64,000 bases of DNA, from assembly GCA_002841545.1 (NCBI GenBank), contig PGZZ01000005.1, positions 124,001 to 188,000 of the forward strand, written 5' to 3'. Below, piece after piece: positions 8,507-17,635 of the stretch. Numbering within the stretch: the first letter of the stretch is position 1; each line of letters begins with the position of its first letter. The notes beneath the pieces are model-generated. The model saw only the letters and a program-made list of their open reading frames with translations, did no database searches and had not been told where the DNA came from. The stretch comes from Firmicutes bacterium HGW-Firmicutes-16. Its GTDB lineage: Bacteria > Bacillota > Clostridia > Oscillospirales > Oscillospiraceae. The translations under genes and the position numbers were made by a program.

Positions 8507-8931
8507 ACAGCGGTCGCTGCTTTGGCGCCGGAAGCGCTCTTCTTGTCCTCATTTTTTCCATACTTTGCCTGACAGTTTCGGCTCTCACCGCACTTTCCTC
8601 CGCAAGCGGAGAAAGAGTGCTCTCTGAAAAGGTCGGCTCTGTCATTTCGGACTATTATTCTGCCGACTGCCGCGCAGTTGAAACGGCGGTCGCGCTGCGC
8701 GAAGGTATCCGGAATGGCGAAGTCCCGGACAAAATAGGAGAAATCGCTATAAATGTCGATGAAAACGGGCAATATTCGTTCTCCGTCCCGATAAACGAAG
8801 ACCTCGCTTTGGCTGTGAGACTCGCGGAAAAAGACCGAAAGCTTATGATAGTCTCGTGGCTGCAAACCCGTACAAATGAGTGGACCCCCAATGAAACGCT
8901 GAAGGTTTGGACGGGTGAAACTGTCCCCTAA
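8503..8931 (+). CDS. Small secreted/anchored protein ending the pilin-like operon
   Basis: A 142-residue protein with an N-terminal hydrophobic helix (about 11-31, ALLVLIFSILCLTVSALTAL) and a soluble domain of about 110 residues that ends in an aromatic, Thr-rich tail (NEWTPNETLKVWTGE). The helix lacks the Glu of prepilins, as in GspK/PilX-like minor components, but similarity is limited. Its start overlaps the preceding stop by 4 bp. A strong terminator follows directly, so this is the last gene of the transcript. Function unknown. Confidence 0.65.
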   Translation: MNSGRCFGAGSALLVLIFSILCLTVSALTALSSASGERVLSEKVGSVISDYYSADCRAVETAVALREGIRNGEVPDKIGEIAINVDENGQYSFSVPINEDLALAVRLAEKDRKLMIVSWLQTRTNEWTPNETLKVWTGETVP

Positions 8932-8940
8932 ACGTCTTCT

Positions 8941-8971
8941 CCGCCGCTAGCTGCGGCGGTTTTTTATTTTT
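8941..8971 (+). terminator. Rho-independent terminator
   Basis: The stem CCGCCGC-tagct-GCGGCGG (8941-8959) is followed by TTTTTTATTTTT. It ends the transglutaminase/pilin-like operon. Confidence 0.92.
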
Positions 8972-9113
8972 AACCGAGTTTCAGCGATATTTTCCACCCA
9001 CTGTAACAAAAAAGGCAATATGTACCTAAAATGAACCTTTCCAATGTTATAAATACCCAGTGCTATAGGGCAGAGCGCGGCTCTGTCTACTTAATAAACG
9101 GGGAGGAATATGT

Positions 9114-12100
9114 TTGAAGAGAACAGGTCAAAAAAAAGTTCTGTCTTTTATTCTTGTGGCAGTTATGCTCACAAGTCTGTGCGGTTTCTACGTACAGGCA
9201 GAAGACAGCGTCGGCGATCAGTCGGAGCTGGTTACCGAAACAACAGACTCGGACACCGGACAGCCAAGCGCGGAACCCTCGGAGGAACCCGCGGTTTCTG
9301 AAAAACCCGAGGTTCCCGAGGCGCCAACCGATACTGAGGAACCCACCGACACCGAGGAGCCCACCGACACCGAGGAGCCTACAAATACCGAGAAACCTAC
9401 AGATACCGAGGAGCCCACCGACACCGAGGAGCTAGCGGCTCCTCCAGCGCTTACCGATCAGAGCATAAGCTGTATGGCTTCCGACGGCGCTTTTATAGCC
9501 ATCTTCGGCAGCCTGCCAAACGGGGCGTATGTCACGGCAGTTCCGGTGTCTGTCGAACTTGATGAAGGCGAAGTTCTCGCGGCTTATGACATCACCATCT
9601 ATGATGCGGACAACAATGTATTCCAGCCTGAAGATTATGGCGAAAGCGTAAACGTCAGCATTAGCAACCCCCTAATCGATGCCGACGACGACATTTCCGT
9701 ATACCACATGGAAAATATCAATGCCGTTCCCAAAGATATCTCCGGTGAGTCCGTAACAGACGGCAATGTCAGCTTCGAAGCAGAAAGCTTTAGTATCTAT
9801 GTCCTAGGCACCAAAACTAAGGCAGAGAATGTAGCTGCATCCTATACAATGATTCCTGGCGAGAAGGTTAGCATGGACGGTGATGATCCGCTTTTAAGCT
9901 CAAAACATTCATGGTTCGTTCAGAAAAAAGGTAACAATGAAAGCTATTCTTCGACAAACGAAGTGTCTTTGAATGTTCATTCAGATGCAGAATATTGCGA
10001 TGCCACCGTATCTACAAATGCTGTTGCCGGTACGATTTACCGAATTGTACATACCTATAAGTGGTATGGAAATAATACAGAATATTTTTATATTAAAGTT
10101 ATAAACGATGTCGTTGTCTCTGTGTCTCCTGAGACTGCTACAATTAACCTTGATACTGCGACTAAAACGTCTCAACTCTCAGCATCTGTTACAGTTAACG
10201 GTACACCAGTTGTAACCCCCTCTATCAACTGGACTTCCGACAAAACAAGCGTTGCGACAGTCGACAGCAGCACCGGGCTTGTCACTGGCGTTACAAAGGG
10301 TTCTGCAACTATTTCTGCAACTTTCACCGACTCCGCTTCTGGGTGCACCTATTCCGATACAGCAACAGTCACTGTCAATCAGACGACATACAGCCACATT
10401 GATGTTAAGACCGCTGCGGCAACAACCGAAGGTTCCACTGCCCTAACGGTGACAGGAGTTTCATACGTTGGCTTCTCCACCGACGGTACGATCTACACCA
10501 AGGTTAAAGGCAGTATGGTTTCCGGCGAGTGGCAATGCAATAACCACAACTACACTATACCGCTCAGCGCAACCATCAAGGTCAGTGTTACCCTGAGCAA
10601 TGGGCAAACCCCGACGGCCTACTTTACGAACGGATCTACATACCCCGCAAACACTTACTATCCCACAAGCGGCAATGCCTCTTCCAAGCTTGGAAGTTAT
10701 GGATTTAATCTTGTTTCCGGAAAGGGTTATAACATATCCGGCGCGAGCGTATTTCTTGTATCCAGCATCGTATGCAATAACGCCAACGTAGGCACTGGGA
10801 CGGTGGTGGTTGATGGTCTTGACATGGTGCTAAATCTACAGACCATCCTGAATTACAGCATATCTGCGACGACAACACTAACTGTTATAAAAAATTGGAC
10901 CACCACTGGTGATCAGCAGGTGCCCACGTCTCTCTCTGTACAGCTTTTTAAGAACGACGCTGCATACGGTTCTCCTGTGTCCCTGACCAATCCGAACTGG
11001 ACTTACACGTGGATTAATCTCCCAAATGACGGCAGCACATATACAGTATCAGAAACCATACCCGCTAACTACACCCAGGGCACGGCCGAAACAACGAGCA
11101 AGCCGCTTGTCCTTAACAGCTGTGAGGTAGTCAACCCTTGCGATAAGCTGACATTCGCAGATCTGAATGGATCTTATATCGTCATGAAAAAAGGCAACGA
11201 CACCTATGTTTGGACCTATACAGAGCTAAGTGCGGCTAATAAGACTGCTTTCATAACTGCTTTCAACAATACCGCTGGAACACATTCTCTGCAGCTTGAC
11301 GAAAACACTGCATTTTCAACTGCTTCCATAGCAGGAATGACAATAGACATCGCAGCAAAAACGCTGACCTTTACCAAAAAGAGTGACTGGTCGAAGTTTG
11401 CTTACGGTATTTATGACGACGTGGGCAAGAATATCACTCTTAAAAACACATACGTGCCAGCCATTAATATGTATAACGCGCCCCACGGTACCAAGATTGT
11501 TACCGGTTTGACCACACTACCCGAAGATTATTCGGTAACGTTTGAGCTACGGAATGCGAACGGCGCGAAAATAGCCGAGACTATCCTGCACGTAGGTGAT
11601 TTTGACCCGCAGTCCGACGGCACCTTCGCCGCACCCTTCTCCTTCTACGAAGAACACGAGATAGTGCCGACGAGCGCGAATCTCATGGCTGTCGAGCAGA
11701 GCAAAACCCCGCTCATGATTCCAGCCGGCACCTACACTGTGGTCGAGACTAATATCAGCAGTGTATCCGGAAAAAGCCTTGCTTCTCCTGTATACTCACT
11801 AACCGTATACAATAACGGGGAACGTGCCAGTGCGTCCAACTCCTTCGTTTTCGGCGAAAACGGCTATAGCGAATACTTGTTCACCGTCACAAACACTTAC
11901 AGCACGCAATACTATTATGGTAACATATATGGATATTCAGACCCGATTAGTCCCTCCCCCAGCGTCAGTCCATCCCCGAGCGAATCAACGATTCCCGATA
12001 CTGAAGTTCCTCAAGCCGATGTTCCGGTAACACCCATTCCAGAAGCCCCTGTTCCCGGTGCGGATTTACCTGTAATAGCTCCAACCGTCACGCCGCAGAC

Positions 12101-12206
12101 GGGCGACAACAGTAATATTCTGCTTTTGGCGATACTTGCTGTTTTAAGCGCGGCAGGGCTCGGTACTGTAGGCATCGTTACAAGGAAGAAAAAACGAAGC
12201 AAGTAA
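9114..12206 (+). CDS. Sortase-anchored repeat surface protein
   Basis: A 1030-residue cell-wall protein. The TTG at 9114 is chosen because GGGGAGGAA lies just upstream and it yields a signal peptide (KRTGQKKVLSF, then a hydrophobic core). Next comes a low-complexity Thr/Glu/Pro stalk made of 6-residue units (about 70-107). A Big2-type Ig domain lies at about 335-420 (WTSDKTSVATVDSSTGLVTG). A Cna-B-like domain lies at about 585-655 (LTVIKNWTTTGDQQ, YTVSETIP). A further pilin-like beta domain lies at about 780-900. A Pro/Ser linker leads to a sorting signal near 993: TPQTGD, hydrophobic helix, RKKKRSK. The TPQTG motif fits class B clostridial sortases of the (S/N)PXTG type, and a sortase gene follows. 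An adhesin role is inferred. Confidence 0.85.
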   Translation: MKRTGQKKVLSFILVAVMLTSLCGFYVQAEDSVGDQSELVTETTDSDTGQPSAEPSEEPAVSEKPEVPEAPTDTEEPTDTEEPTDTEEPTNTEKPTDTEEPTDTEELAAPPALTDQSISCMASDGAFIAIFGSLPNGAYVTAVPVSVELDEGEVLAAYDITIYDADNNVFQPEDYGESVNVSISNPLIDADDDISVYHMENINAVPKDISGESVTDGNVSFEAESFSIYVLGTKTKAENVAASYTMIPGEKVSMDGDDPLLSSKHSWFVQKKGNNESYSSTNEVSLNVHSDAEYCDATVSTNAVAGTIYRIVHTYKWYGNNTEYFYIKVINDVVVSVSPETATINLDTATKTSQLSASVTVNGTPVVTPSINWTSDKTSVATVDSSTGLVTGVTKGSATISATFTDSASGCTYSDTATVTVNQTTYSHIDVKTAAATTEGSTALTVTGVSYVGFSTDGTIYTKVKGSMVSGEWQCNNHNYTIPLSATIKVSVTLSNGQTPTAYFTNGSTYPANTYYPTSGNASSKLGSYGFNLVSGKGYNISGASVFLVSSIVCNNANVGTGTVVVDGLDMVLNLQTILNYSISATTTLTVIKNWTTTGDQQVPTSLSVQLFKNDAAYGSPVSLTNPNWTYTWINLPNDGSTYTVSETIPANYTQGTAETTSKPLVLNSCEVVNPCDKLTFADLNGSYIVMKKGNDTYVWTYTELSAANKTAFITAFNNTAGTHSLQLDENTAFSTASIAGMTIDIAAKTLTFTKKSDWSKFAYGIYDDVGKNITLKNTYVPAINMYNAPHGTKIVTGLTTLPEDYSVTFELRNANGAKIAETILHVGDFDPQSDGTFAAPFSFYEEHEIVPTSANLMAVEQSKTPLMIPAGTYTVVETNISSVSGKSLASPVYSLTVYNNGERASASNSFVFGENGYSEYLFTVTNTYSTQYYYGNIYGYSDPISPSPSVSPSPSESTIPDTEVPQADVPVTPIPEAPVPGADLPVIAPTVTPQTGDNSNILLLAILAVLSAAGLGTVGIVTRKKKRSK
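9336..9434 (+). repeat. 18-bp tandem repeat in the surface protein stalk
   Basis: Five full near-identical 18-bp units (9336, 9354, 9372, 9390, 9408) and a partial sixth encode repeats of the type EEPTDT. Units 2 and 5 are identical, while units 3 and 4 have drifted. Such repeats vary in number by slippage and change stalk length. Confidence 0.9.
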
Positions 12207-12231
12207 GCATGGATTAATATCGCGTGAAAAA

Positions 12232-12266
12232 ATAAACGGCGTAAGGGTCTCCCTTGCGCCGTTTAT
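12232..12266 (+). terminator. Hairpin between surface protein and sortase genes
   Basis: A 16-bp stem with one G-T pair (arms 12232-12247 and 12251-12266, loop TCT) stands between the two genes. It has no T-tract, so it may be a partial terminator or an mRNA processing site that keeps sortase expression below that of its substrate. Confidence 0.6.
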
Positions 12267-12284
12267 CAGACGGAGGAATAATCA

Positions 12285-13082
12285 ATGAACAAAATACTGC
12301 GCTCGGTGTTGATAGTTGTCCTTTCCGCTGTGCTGATTTGGAGCCTTGCAAGAATCGGGCTGACAGTGGGCGATTACAAAACAGCCGATGCAATCTACGA
12401 AAAAAGCCGGAATGAGAGCTTCCATATCACGGAAAGCACACCCGAAGTTCCTGTATCAAACATATCGGAAGAATACTTCCCCGAGGTAAGCGTTGATTTC
12501 GAATCCTTGACAAAGACGAATCCTGATGTTGTCGGCTGGCTGTACATACCGGATACGGACATTAATTTCCCTCTGCTCCGTGCGGCGGACAACTGGAAGT
12601 ATCTGAGCCTTAGCTATAATTTGCAGAGTACAAATTCGGGCAGTATCTTTATGGATTTCAGAAATTCTGTTGATTTAAGCGACGACAACACGCTCATATA
12701 CGGTCATAACATGAAATCGGGCGGAATGTTCGGCAAGCTAAAGGAGTTTGGAGTCTCGGATTACCTGACGGAGCACCCAGACTTCTATGTTTTCACGGAA
12801 ACGCAGGTTTTTAAATATCGCATTTTTTCCGCATATAAAACGCAGGCGGATAGTCCGAGCTACACCCTTTCTTTTTCAGAAGACCCGGACTATAAGGGTT
12901 TTATTGATTACATAAAAGACTGCACCGGCGAAAACATCACAGACACGCCGGAAGAGAATACGCCGCTCATAACGCTATCCACCTGCACCTCTGGGCAGCG
13001 AAGCGGGCGTTTCGTCGTACACGCCTATCTTGTGGCATCGAATGTTATGGAGGGCACTTCTTTGGAAAACAAAAAGGAGTAG
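12285..13082 (+). CDS. Class B sortase
   Basis: A membrane-anchored cysteine transpeptidase of 265 residues that cleaves a sorting signal and joins the protein to peptidoglycan. An N-terminal membrane helix spans about 6-28. The catalytic set is visible: His141 in TLIYGHNMKSGGMFG, Cys234 in TLSTCTSGQR and Arg242 in GRFVVHAY. The long insert between the His and Cys strands and the DVVGWLYIPDTDINFPLL opening are characteristic of class B. It follows the surface protein and has GGAGGA ahead of the ATG. The neighbour with a TPQTG signal is the likely dedicated substrate. Confidence 0.93.
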   Translation: MNKILRSVLIVVLSAVLIWSLARIGLTVGDYKTADAIYEKSRNESFHITESTPEVPVSNISEEYFPEVSVDFESLTKTNPDVVGWLYIPDTDINFPLLRAADNWKYLSLSYNLQSTNSGSIFMDFRNSVDLSDDNTLIYGHNMKSGGMFGKLKEFGVSDYLTEHPDFYVFTETQVFKYRIFSAYKTQADSPSYTLSFSEDPDYKGFIDYIKDCTGENITDTPEENTPLITLSTCTSGQRSGRFVVHAYLVASNVMEGTSLENKKE

Positions 13083-13107
13083 GGGTTTTCCCCTACTCCT
13101 TTTTTAT
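13072..13107. terminator. Bidirectional terminator between sortase and phosphoketolase
   Basis: A near-perfect stem, AAAAAGGAGTAGGGG against CCCCTACTCCTTTTT, is flanked by A and T runs and overlaps the end of the sortase gene. It serves both convergent genes. Confidence 0.9.
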
Positions 13108-13110
13108 TAT

Positions 13111-15489
13111 TTACTTAACTTCCCATTTCCAATTAAGGACATCCGGCATATCCATACCGTGCTCGGTGATATATTGATGATGCTCAACGAGCCTATCCTT
13201 CATATTCTGTACGAGTGAAGCTCCCCGGTTGCCTAGCTGCGGCAGACGGTAAACGACATCAATTACGAGGTGGAACCTGTCAATATCATTCTGTACACGC
13301 ATATCGAAGGGCGTCGTTATCGTGCCCTCCTCCTTATAACCGCGCACATGGAGATTTTTGTTGTGTCTGCGGTAGGTCAGCTCATGCACAAGCGTAGAAT
13401 AGCCATGGAAGGCAAAGACTATGGGTTTATCCTTCGTAAAGAGCATGTCGTAGTCCTCGTCGGACATTCCGTGTGGATGCTCCGCGCGGGGCTGCAAGCG
13501 CATTAAATCGACGACGTTTATTACCCTTATCTTCACATCCGGAAGTGCCTCGCGCAGTATCGTCACAGCGGCAAGCGTCTCAAGCGTCGGCGTATCGCCG
13601 CAGCAGGCCATAACAACGTCCGGCTCCGAGCCCTGATCATTCGATGCCCACTCCCAGATGCCGATGCCCTGAGTGCAGTGCTTGACAGCCTGTTCCATTG
13701 TCAGCCACTGCGGGCGCGGGTGCTTCGAGGATACAATGACATTCACATAGTCGCGGCTTCTAAGGCAATGGTCGACGGTCGAGAGCAGGCAGTTCGCGTC
13801 CGGCGGTAGATATAGCCGCACAACATCCGCCTTTTTGTTCGCTACGTGGTCGAGGAAGCCCGGGTCCTGATGCGTAAAACCGTTGTGATCCTGCTGCCAG
13901 ACATTTGAGGACAGGATATAGTTTAGCGAGGCTATGCTCTGCCTCCACGGTAGCTGACCTGTGACCTTGAGCCATTTTGCGTGCTGTGAGAACATGGAGT
14001 CGACGATGCGGATGAACGCCTCATAGCTGTTGAAAAAGCCGTGGCGTCCGGTGAGCAGATAGCCCTCCAGCCAGCCCTCGCACATATGCTCCGAAAGCAT
14101 GGAGTCCATGACCCTGCCGTCGGGAGCCAGGAATTCGTCATCCTTGTTTGTCTCGGCGTTCCACGCCCTGTTCGTCACTTCGAAAACCTTCGTCAGTCTG
14201 TTCGACATCGTTTCGTCGGGTCCGAAGATGCGGAAGTTACGGCTATCCTCGTTGAGCTTGAAAATATCCCTGACGAAGCCGCCGAGCTCAGACATATCCT
14301 GTGCGTTTACTGAGCCGGGCGCAGGGACTTCTACTGCATAATCGCGGAAATCCGGCATGCGCAGGTCACGAAGCAGCAGACCGCCGTTCGCATGAGGATT
14401 TGCACCCATGCGGCGCGTTCCTCTCGGCGCGAGCGCCTGAATTTCGGGGCGCAGCTTTCCGTTGTCATCAAAAAGCTCTGTTGGCTTGTAGCTATTAAGC
14501 CAGCTTCGCAGTATCTCCAGATGCGAGGGGTCATCCATCAAAACGGGCACCTGATGAGAGCGGAAGGTACCCTCAATCTTGTTGCCGACCACCTCTTTCG
14601 GTCCAGTCCAGCCCTTCGGCGAGCGCAGGACTATCATCGGCCATATTGCTCTTGCCTTATCGCCCTTTTCTCTCGCGTTTTTACGTATTTTGAGTATATC
14701 TAAAACGGCCTTATCCAGGGTTTTCGCCATGAGTGCGTGCATTTTCATCGGATCGTCGCCCTCGACAAAATACGGCTTCCAGCCGCAGCCCTCGAAAAAT
14801 TTCTGTACTTCCGCATGCGTGATACGCGAGAATACGGTCGGATTGCTGATTTTAAAACCGTTGAGGTGCAAAATAGGAAGCACGGTTCCGTCCGTTACGG
14901 GGTTAATGAATTTGTTTGAATGCCAAGCTGTTGCAAGCGGTCCAGTTTCTGCCTCGCCGTCGCCGACAACGCAGGCGGCGATGAGGTCAGGATTATCCAT
15001 CACAGCGCCGAAGGCGTGCGCAAGACTATAGCCCAGCTCTCCGCCCTCGTTTATTGAGCCCGGCACCTCAGGCGCGACATGGGATGACGTTCCTCCGGGG
15101 AAAGAGAACTGCTTGAAGAGCTTTTTCATTCCCTCCAAATCCTGACTTATATTCGGATAGATTTCACTGTAGCTGCCGTCCAGCCAGTCCTGTGCGAGCA
15201 TGGCGTTGCCTCCGTGACCGGGGCCGGAGATGTAGATCATATCCAAATCAAATTTGTTGATTGCGCGGTTAAGATGCGTATAGATGAAGTTTTGCCCGGG
15301 TACTGTACCCCAGTGGCCGACGATTTTCTTTTTGACATGCTCAGGCCTCAGTTCATCCTTGAGAAGCGGATTGTCCAGCAAATAGAGCTGGCAGGCGGCA
15401 AGATAATTTGCGGCACGCCACCATGCGTCCATCCTAGTGAGGAGTTCAGCCGTAATGGCTGTTTTTTTCGGTTTATTAGCTTTACTCAT
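13111..15489 (-). CDS. xfp: Phosphoketolase (xylulose-5-phosphate/fructose-6-phosphate)
   Basis: Thiamine-diphosphate enzyme that cleaves xylulose-5-phosphate (and in many species fructose-6-phosphate) with phosphate to acetyl-phosphate and a shorter sugar phosphate. The 792-residue length is standard. Family blocks include [16 protein letters not shown] near 53, [11 protein letters not shown] near 87, [20 protein letters not shown] near 130, the ThDP-binding [11 protein letters not shown] and the C-terminal [18 protein letters not shown]. It gives ATP via acetate kinase and acetyl units without redox cost. It is a single-gene unit with terminators on both sides. Confidence 0.97.
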   Translation of the reverse strand: MSKANKPKKTAITAELLTRMDAWWRAANYLAACQLYLLDNPLLKDELRPEHVKKKIVGHWGTVPGQNFIYTHLNRAINKFDLDMIYISGPGHGGNAMLAQDWLDGSYSEIYPNISQDLEGMKKLFKQFSFPGGTSSHVAPEVPGSINEGGELGYSLAHAFGAVMDNPDLIAACVVGDGEAETGPLATAWHSNKFINPVTDGTVLPILHLNGFKISNPTVFSRITHAEVQKFFEGCGWKPYFVEGDDPMKMHALMAKTLDKAVLDILKIRKNAREKGDKARAIWPMIVLRSPKGWTGPKEVVGNKIEGTFRSHQVPVLMDDPSHLEILRSWLNSYKPTELFDDNGKLRPEIQALAPRGTRRMGANPHANGGLLLRDLRMPDFRDYAVEVPAPGSVNAQDMSELGGFVRDIFKLNEDSRNFRIFGPDETMSNRLTKVFEVTNRAWNAETNKDDEFLAPDGRVMDSMLSEHMCEGWLEGYLLTGRHGFFNSYEAFIRIVDSMFSQHAKWLKVTGQLPWRQSIASLNYILSSNVWQQDHNGFTHQDPGFLDHVANKKADVVRLYLPPDANCLLSTVDHCLRSRDYVNVIVSSKHPRPQWLTMEQAVKHCTQGIGIWEWASNDQGSEPDVVMACCGDTPTLETLAAVTILREALPDVKIRVINVVDLMRLQPRAEHPHGMSDEDYDMLFTKDKPIVFAFHGYSTLVHELTYRRHNKNLHVRGYKEEGTITTPFDMRVQNDIDRFHLVIDVVYRLPQLGNRGASLVQNMKDRLVEHHQYITEHGMDMPDVLNWKWEVK

Positions 15490-15642
15490 AGGTCATCTTC
15501 CTTTCAACGCGAAAAACGAATTACCTCTTCAAACGGCTGTGTTAGTATTACCCTATAACCATTATATAACACATAATCCCATGTTAATAAAGCAATATTT
15601 CGGTATCGTATCATATGTTACATACATTTCGTACATTATCAC

Positions 15643-15688
15643 AAAAATGCGCGCCATAAATCGGGAAACTTGTTCCCTTTGGCGCGCA
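15643..15688 (-). terminator. Terminator of the radical SAM gene
   Basis: On the minus strand, TGCGCGCC/GGCGCGCA arms enclose an inner GGGAA/TTCCC stem and are followed by TTTTT. It lies just after the radical SAM stop and probably ends the rnf-downstream transcript. Confidence 0.82.
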
Positions 15689-15697
15689 CTGTTTCGT

Positions 15698-16570
15698 TCA
15701 GAATCCGCGGTACTTGTCGGGTCTGAGCATTTTTTCGTCCTTCATTGCCATATGTATCTGATCGAGCAGTCGCTCCCTATCCTGAGGGAGCGTTCCCTTC
15801 AGGACAAGACGGTTTGAGGCATGGTTGCTCCTTATGACGCAGTCCTTTTGGCAGTCGGCGTTCGCAAGAATTAGGTCAAGCTCGCGCATTACCTCCTGCG
15901 AGTTCAGCGGCTCAAACCTACCCGATGCGATATCCTCAGAAATCGACGAGCCCGGGGCTATCATGAGCGTCATGAGTCCAATGAAGGATGCGCCCATTGC
16001 GCCTATCATCCTCCCAGTTTCGACCGCGTGCTCGTCAATGAGCTCGCGTCCGCCGAGACCCGAAATAAAGGTCACGGAAACGGATATTCCGGCATTTTCC
16101 GCGCGATGCACAGCATTTATCATGTCCTCCGGAGTTTCGCCCTTGTTTACTCTTCGGAGCACCTCCGCGGATCCCGATTCCGCGCCGAGATAGATAATCC
16201 CAAGTCCTGCATCACAAAGAGCCTTTAGCTCATCATCCGTTTTACGCAGGATATTTTCCGCCCTGCCATAAATTCCGATGCGCGTACATTCGGGAAACAG
16301 CGCCTTAGCGGCGCCGAGAAGCGGCAAAAGCTTTTCCGTTGCTAAACAAAGAGCGTCCCCATCAGCGAAGAAAATTCGTTCGACGCGCGAAGACTCCCTT
16401 CGCGCTTCCTGAAGGTCACGATATACTTCCTCGAAGGAGCGCATTTTGAATTTTTTATCCCAGTACATGGGGCAGAAGGTGCAGCCGTTGTGCGAACACC
16501 CGATTGTCACCTGTATTATAAGGCTGTAGGCCTCGCTCGGCGGACGGTAAACACTGCCCTCGTATTTCAT
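15698..16570 (-). CDS. Radical SAM protein of unknown function
   Basis: A 290-residue radical S-adenosylmethionine protein. The ATG at 16570 is chosen because AAAGGAG lies eight bases upstream; a longer start 24 bp earlier has no site. The cluster motif reads GCSHNGCTFCPMY, spacing CX4CX2C rather than the classical CX3CX2C, a form seen in a subgroup of clostridial proteins. FFADGDALCLATEKLLPLL follows, and the barrel is completed by YLGAESGSAEVLRRVNKGE and SVTFISGLGGRELIDEHA. The substrate is unknown. It follows the Gx transporter gene after about 30 bp and may be part of that transcript. Confidence 0.85.
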   Translation of the reverse strand: MKYEGSVYRPPSEAYSLIIQVTIGCSHNGCTFCPMYWDKKFKMRSFEEVYRDLQEARRESSRVERIFFADGDALCLATEKLLPLLGAAKALFPECTRIGIYGRAENILRKTDDELKALCDAGLGIIYLGAESGSAEVLRRVNKGETPEDMINAVHRAENAGISVSVTFISGLGGRELIDEHAVETGRMIGAMGASFIGLMTLMIAPGSSISEDIASGRFEPLNSQEVMRELDLILANADCQKDCVIRSNHASNRLVLKGTLPQDRERLLDQIHMAMKDEKMLRPDKYRGF

Positions 16571-16602
16571 ACAGCAATTCTCCTTTGCTTTCAAGTAAGT
16601 TC

Positions 16603-17112
16603 TTATTTTGCTTTATCGGCCTTGACACGCTTGATGAGTATTCCCGCGATAACGCCAATTGCGATGCCGGCGATTGTCCCCGAAACAAGGAGAACCGGTA
16701 GATAATAGGCAATTTGCTTTGTTCCGAGAAGCACCATCGCGCAGAGTATCTGACCGATATTGTGCGAAACACCACCGCCTATTCCAACCCCGATGTGACT
16801 GAAGCGGTTGATTTTCAAGAGAAGCAGCATTACAGCAAAGCTGAGTACCGCTCCCGAAAGGCTGTAGAAAAGCGCAAATGCGTTGCCAAACATGAAGGTC
16901 ATCAGCAGCACGCGCAAAATTGAGATTACGAAAGCCTCTGTTTTACCGAGCCTGTATAGAGCAAAAACGACGACAATATTCGCAAGCCCCAGCTTTACGC
17001 CCGGCACGGCTACGGAAAAAGGTATTAGAAATTCGACATAGCTCAAAACCATCGCCAGCGCTATAAGCAGCCCATATTCGGCAATCTGCTTTCCAGTCAT
17101 TTTCTTTTTCAT
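16603..17112 (-). CDS. Gx transporter family protein (Hpre_diP_synt_I)
   Basis: A 169-residue integral membrane protein with five or six helices, resembling ECF-type substrate-binding components. Characteristic segments are VPGVKLGLANIVVVFALYRL near 36 and GIGGGVSHNIGQI near 110. Such proteins were annotated as heptaprenyl diphosphate synthase component I and often stand beside rnf and NusG-II genes in Clostridia. Transport of a small molecule or metal is suspected, but the substrate is not established. Its start overlaps the NusG-II stop by 4 bp, so the two are co-translated. Confidence 0.85.
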   Translation of the reverse strand: MKKKMTGKQIAEYGLLIALAMVLSYVEFLIPFSVAVPGVKLGLANIVVVFALYRLGKTEAFVISILRVLLMTFMFGNAFALFYSLSGAVLSFAVMLLLLKINRFSHIGVGIGGGVSHNIGQILCAMVLLGTKQIAYYLPVLLVSGTIAGIAIGVIAGILIKRVKADKAK

Positions 17113-17477
17113 TTTGCCACCGCGTCGTAATCTGACTGTTTGCCGCCCTTAATCTCGACGACGACCTTGTTCGGAAGGCAGATGATGCTCTGTCCGTCGT
17201 ACTCCGCTTCTCCCTGCTTTACGCACAGCTTGTCCGGGCAGGAGGCCTCGGTTATCTCGGCCTTCCCGTCCTTTATGACGAGAATATTGTAGTGCTCGTC
17301 ATCTCCGATGCGTATCTCGGTATCCGTGTCAAGCGGATAAGTACCATAAACTTCGCCGTCTACGGTAACGACTGCGTAGGCTCCCTCGCTTTGCGTCATT
17401 CGCGTAAAACCCCAGATTAGGGCGGCGACAATGACTACCGCCGCTAAAAGTATGAAATCGTTTTTACGCTTTTTCAC
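17109..17477 (-). CDS. NusG domain II-containing membrane protein
   Basis: A 122-residue protein with an N-terminal membrane helix (about 8-24) and one extracytoplasmic NusG_II beta domain. The signature is EASCPDKLCVKQG followed by IICLPNKVVVEI, with three conserved cysteines. These proteins commonly accompany rnf clusters and the Gx transporter. A role in assembling or protecting membrane redox complexes has been supposed but not shown. The start at 17477 is the first Met before a KKRK charge cluster. Confidence 0.87.
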   Translation of the reverse strand: MKKRKNDFILLAAVVIVAALIWGFTRMTQSEGAYAVVTVDGEVYGTYPLDTDTEIRIGDDEHYNILVIKDGKAEITEASCPDKLCVKQGEAEYDGQSIICLPNKVVVEIKGGKQSDYDAVAK

Positions 17478-17500
17478 AGTCTCCGCCCCCGTTTGCTATA

Positions 17501-17534
17501 TTATACCACAGGCGCGAAGCGCCGTTGTGGTATA
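17501..17534. repeat. Palindromic element between rnfB and NusG-II genes
   Basis: A stem with outer arms TATACCACA/TGTGGTATA, inner arms GGCGC/GCGCC, a GAA loop and a two-base GT bulge. A related half-copy (ATTATACCACA, then GGCGC) occurs about 65 bp to the right. It could be a REP-like or MITE-derived sequence, or a processing hairpin. Confidence 0.6.
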
Positions 17535-17594
17535 TGCATAATATCTTATATAATGACCTAATTGCGGACATTATACCACATACCATAGGCGCAA

Positions 17595-17630
17595 TGATAA
17601 AGCTCCGCTTAAAAAAACGGAGCTTTATTC
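17595..17630 (-). terminator. Hairpin after rnfB
   Basis: AAAGCTCCG/CGGAGCTTT arms with a T-rich loop lie immediately past the rnfB stop. There is no T-tract after the stem on the minus strand, so it may give partial termination or 3' stabilisation between rnfCDGEAB and the downstream genes. Confidence 0.6.
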
Positions 17631-17635
17631 TTAAA

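Noticed and set aside
9336-9434. Short regular repeats that could suggest a CRISPR array
   Set aside because: The units are 18 bp, directly adjacent without spacers and in frame with a Thr/Glu/Pro stalk in a surface protein; no cas genes are near.
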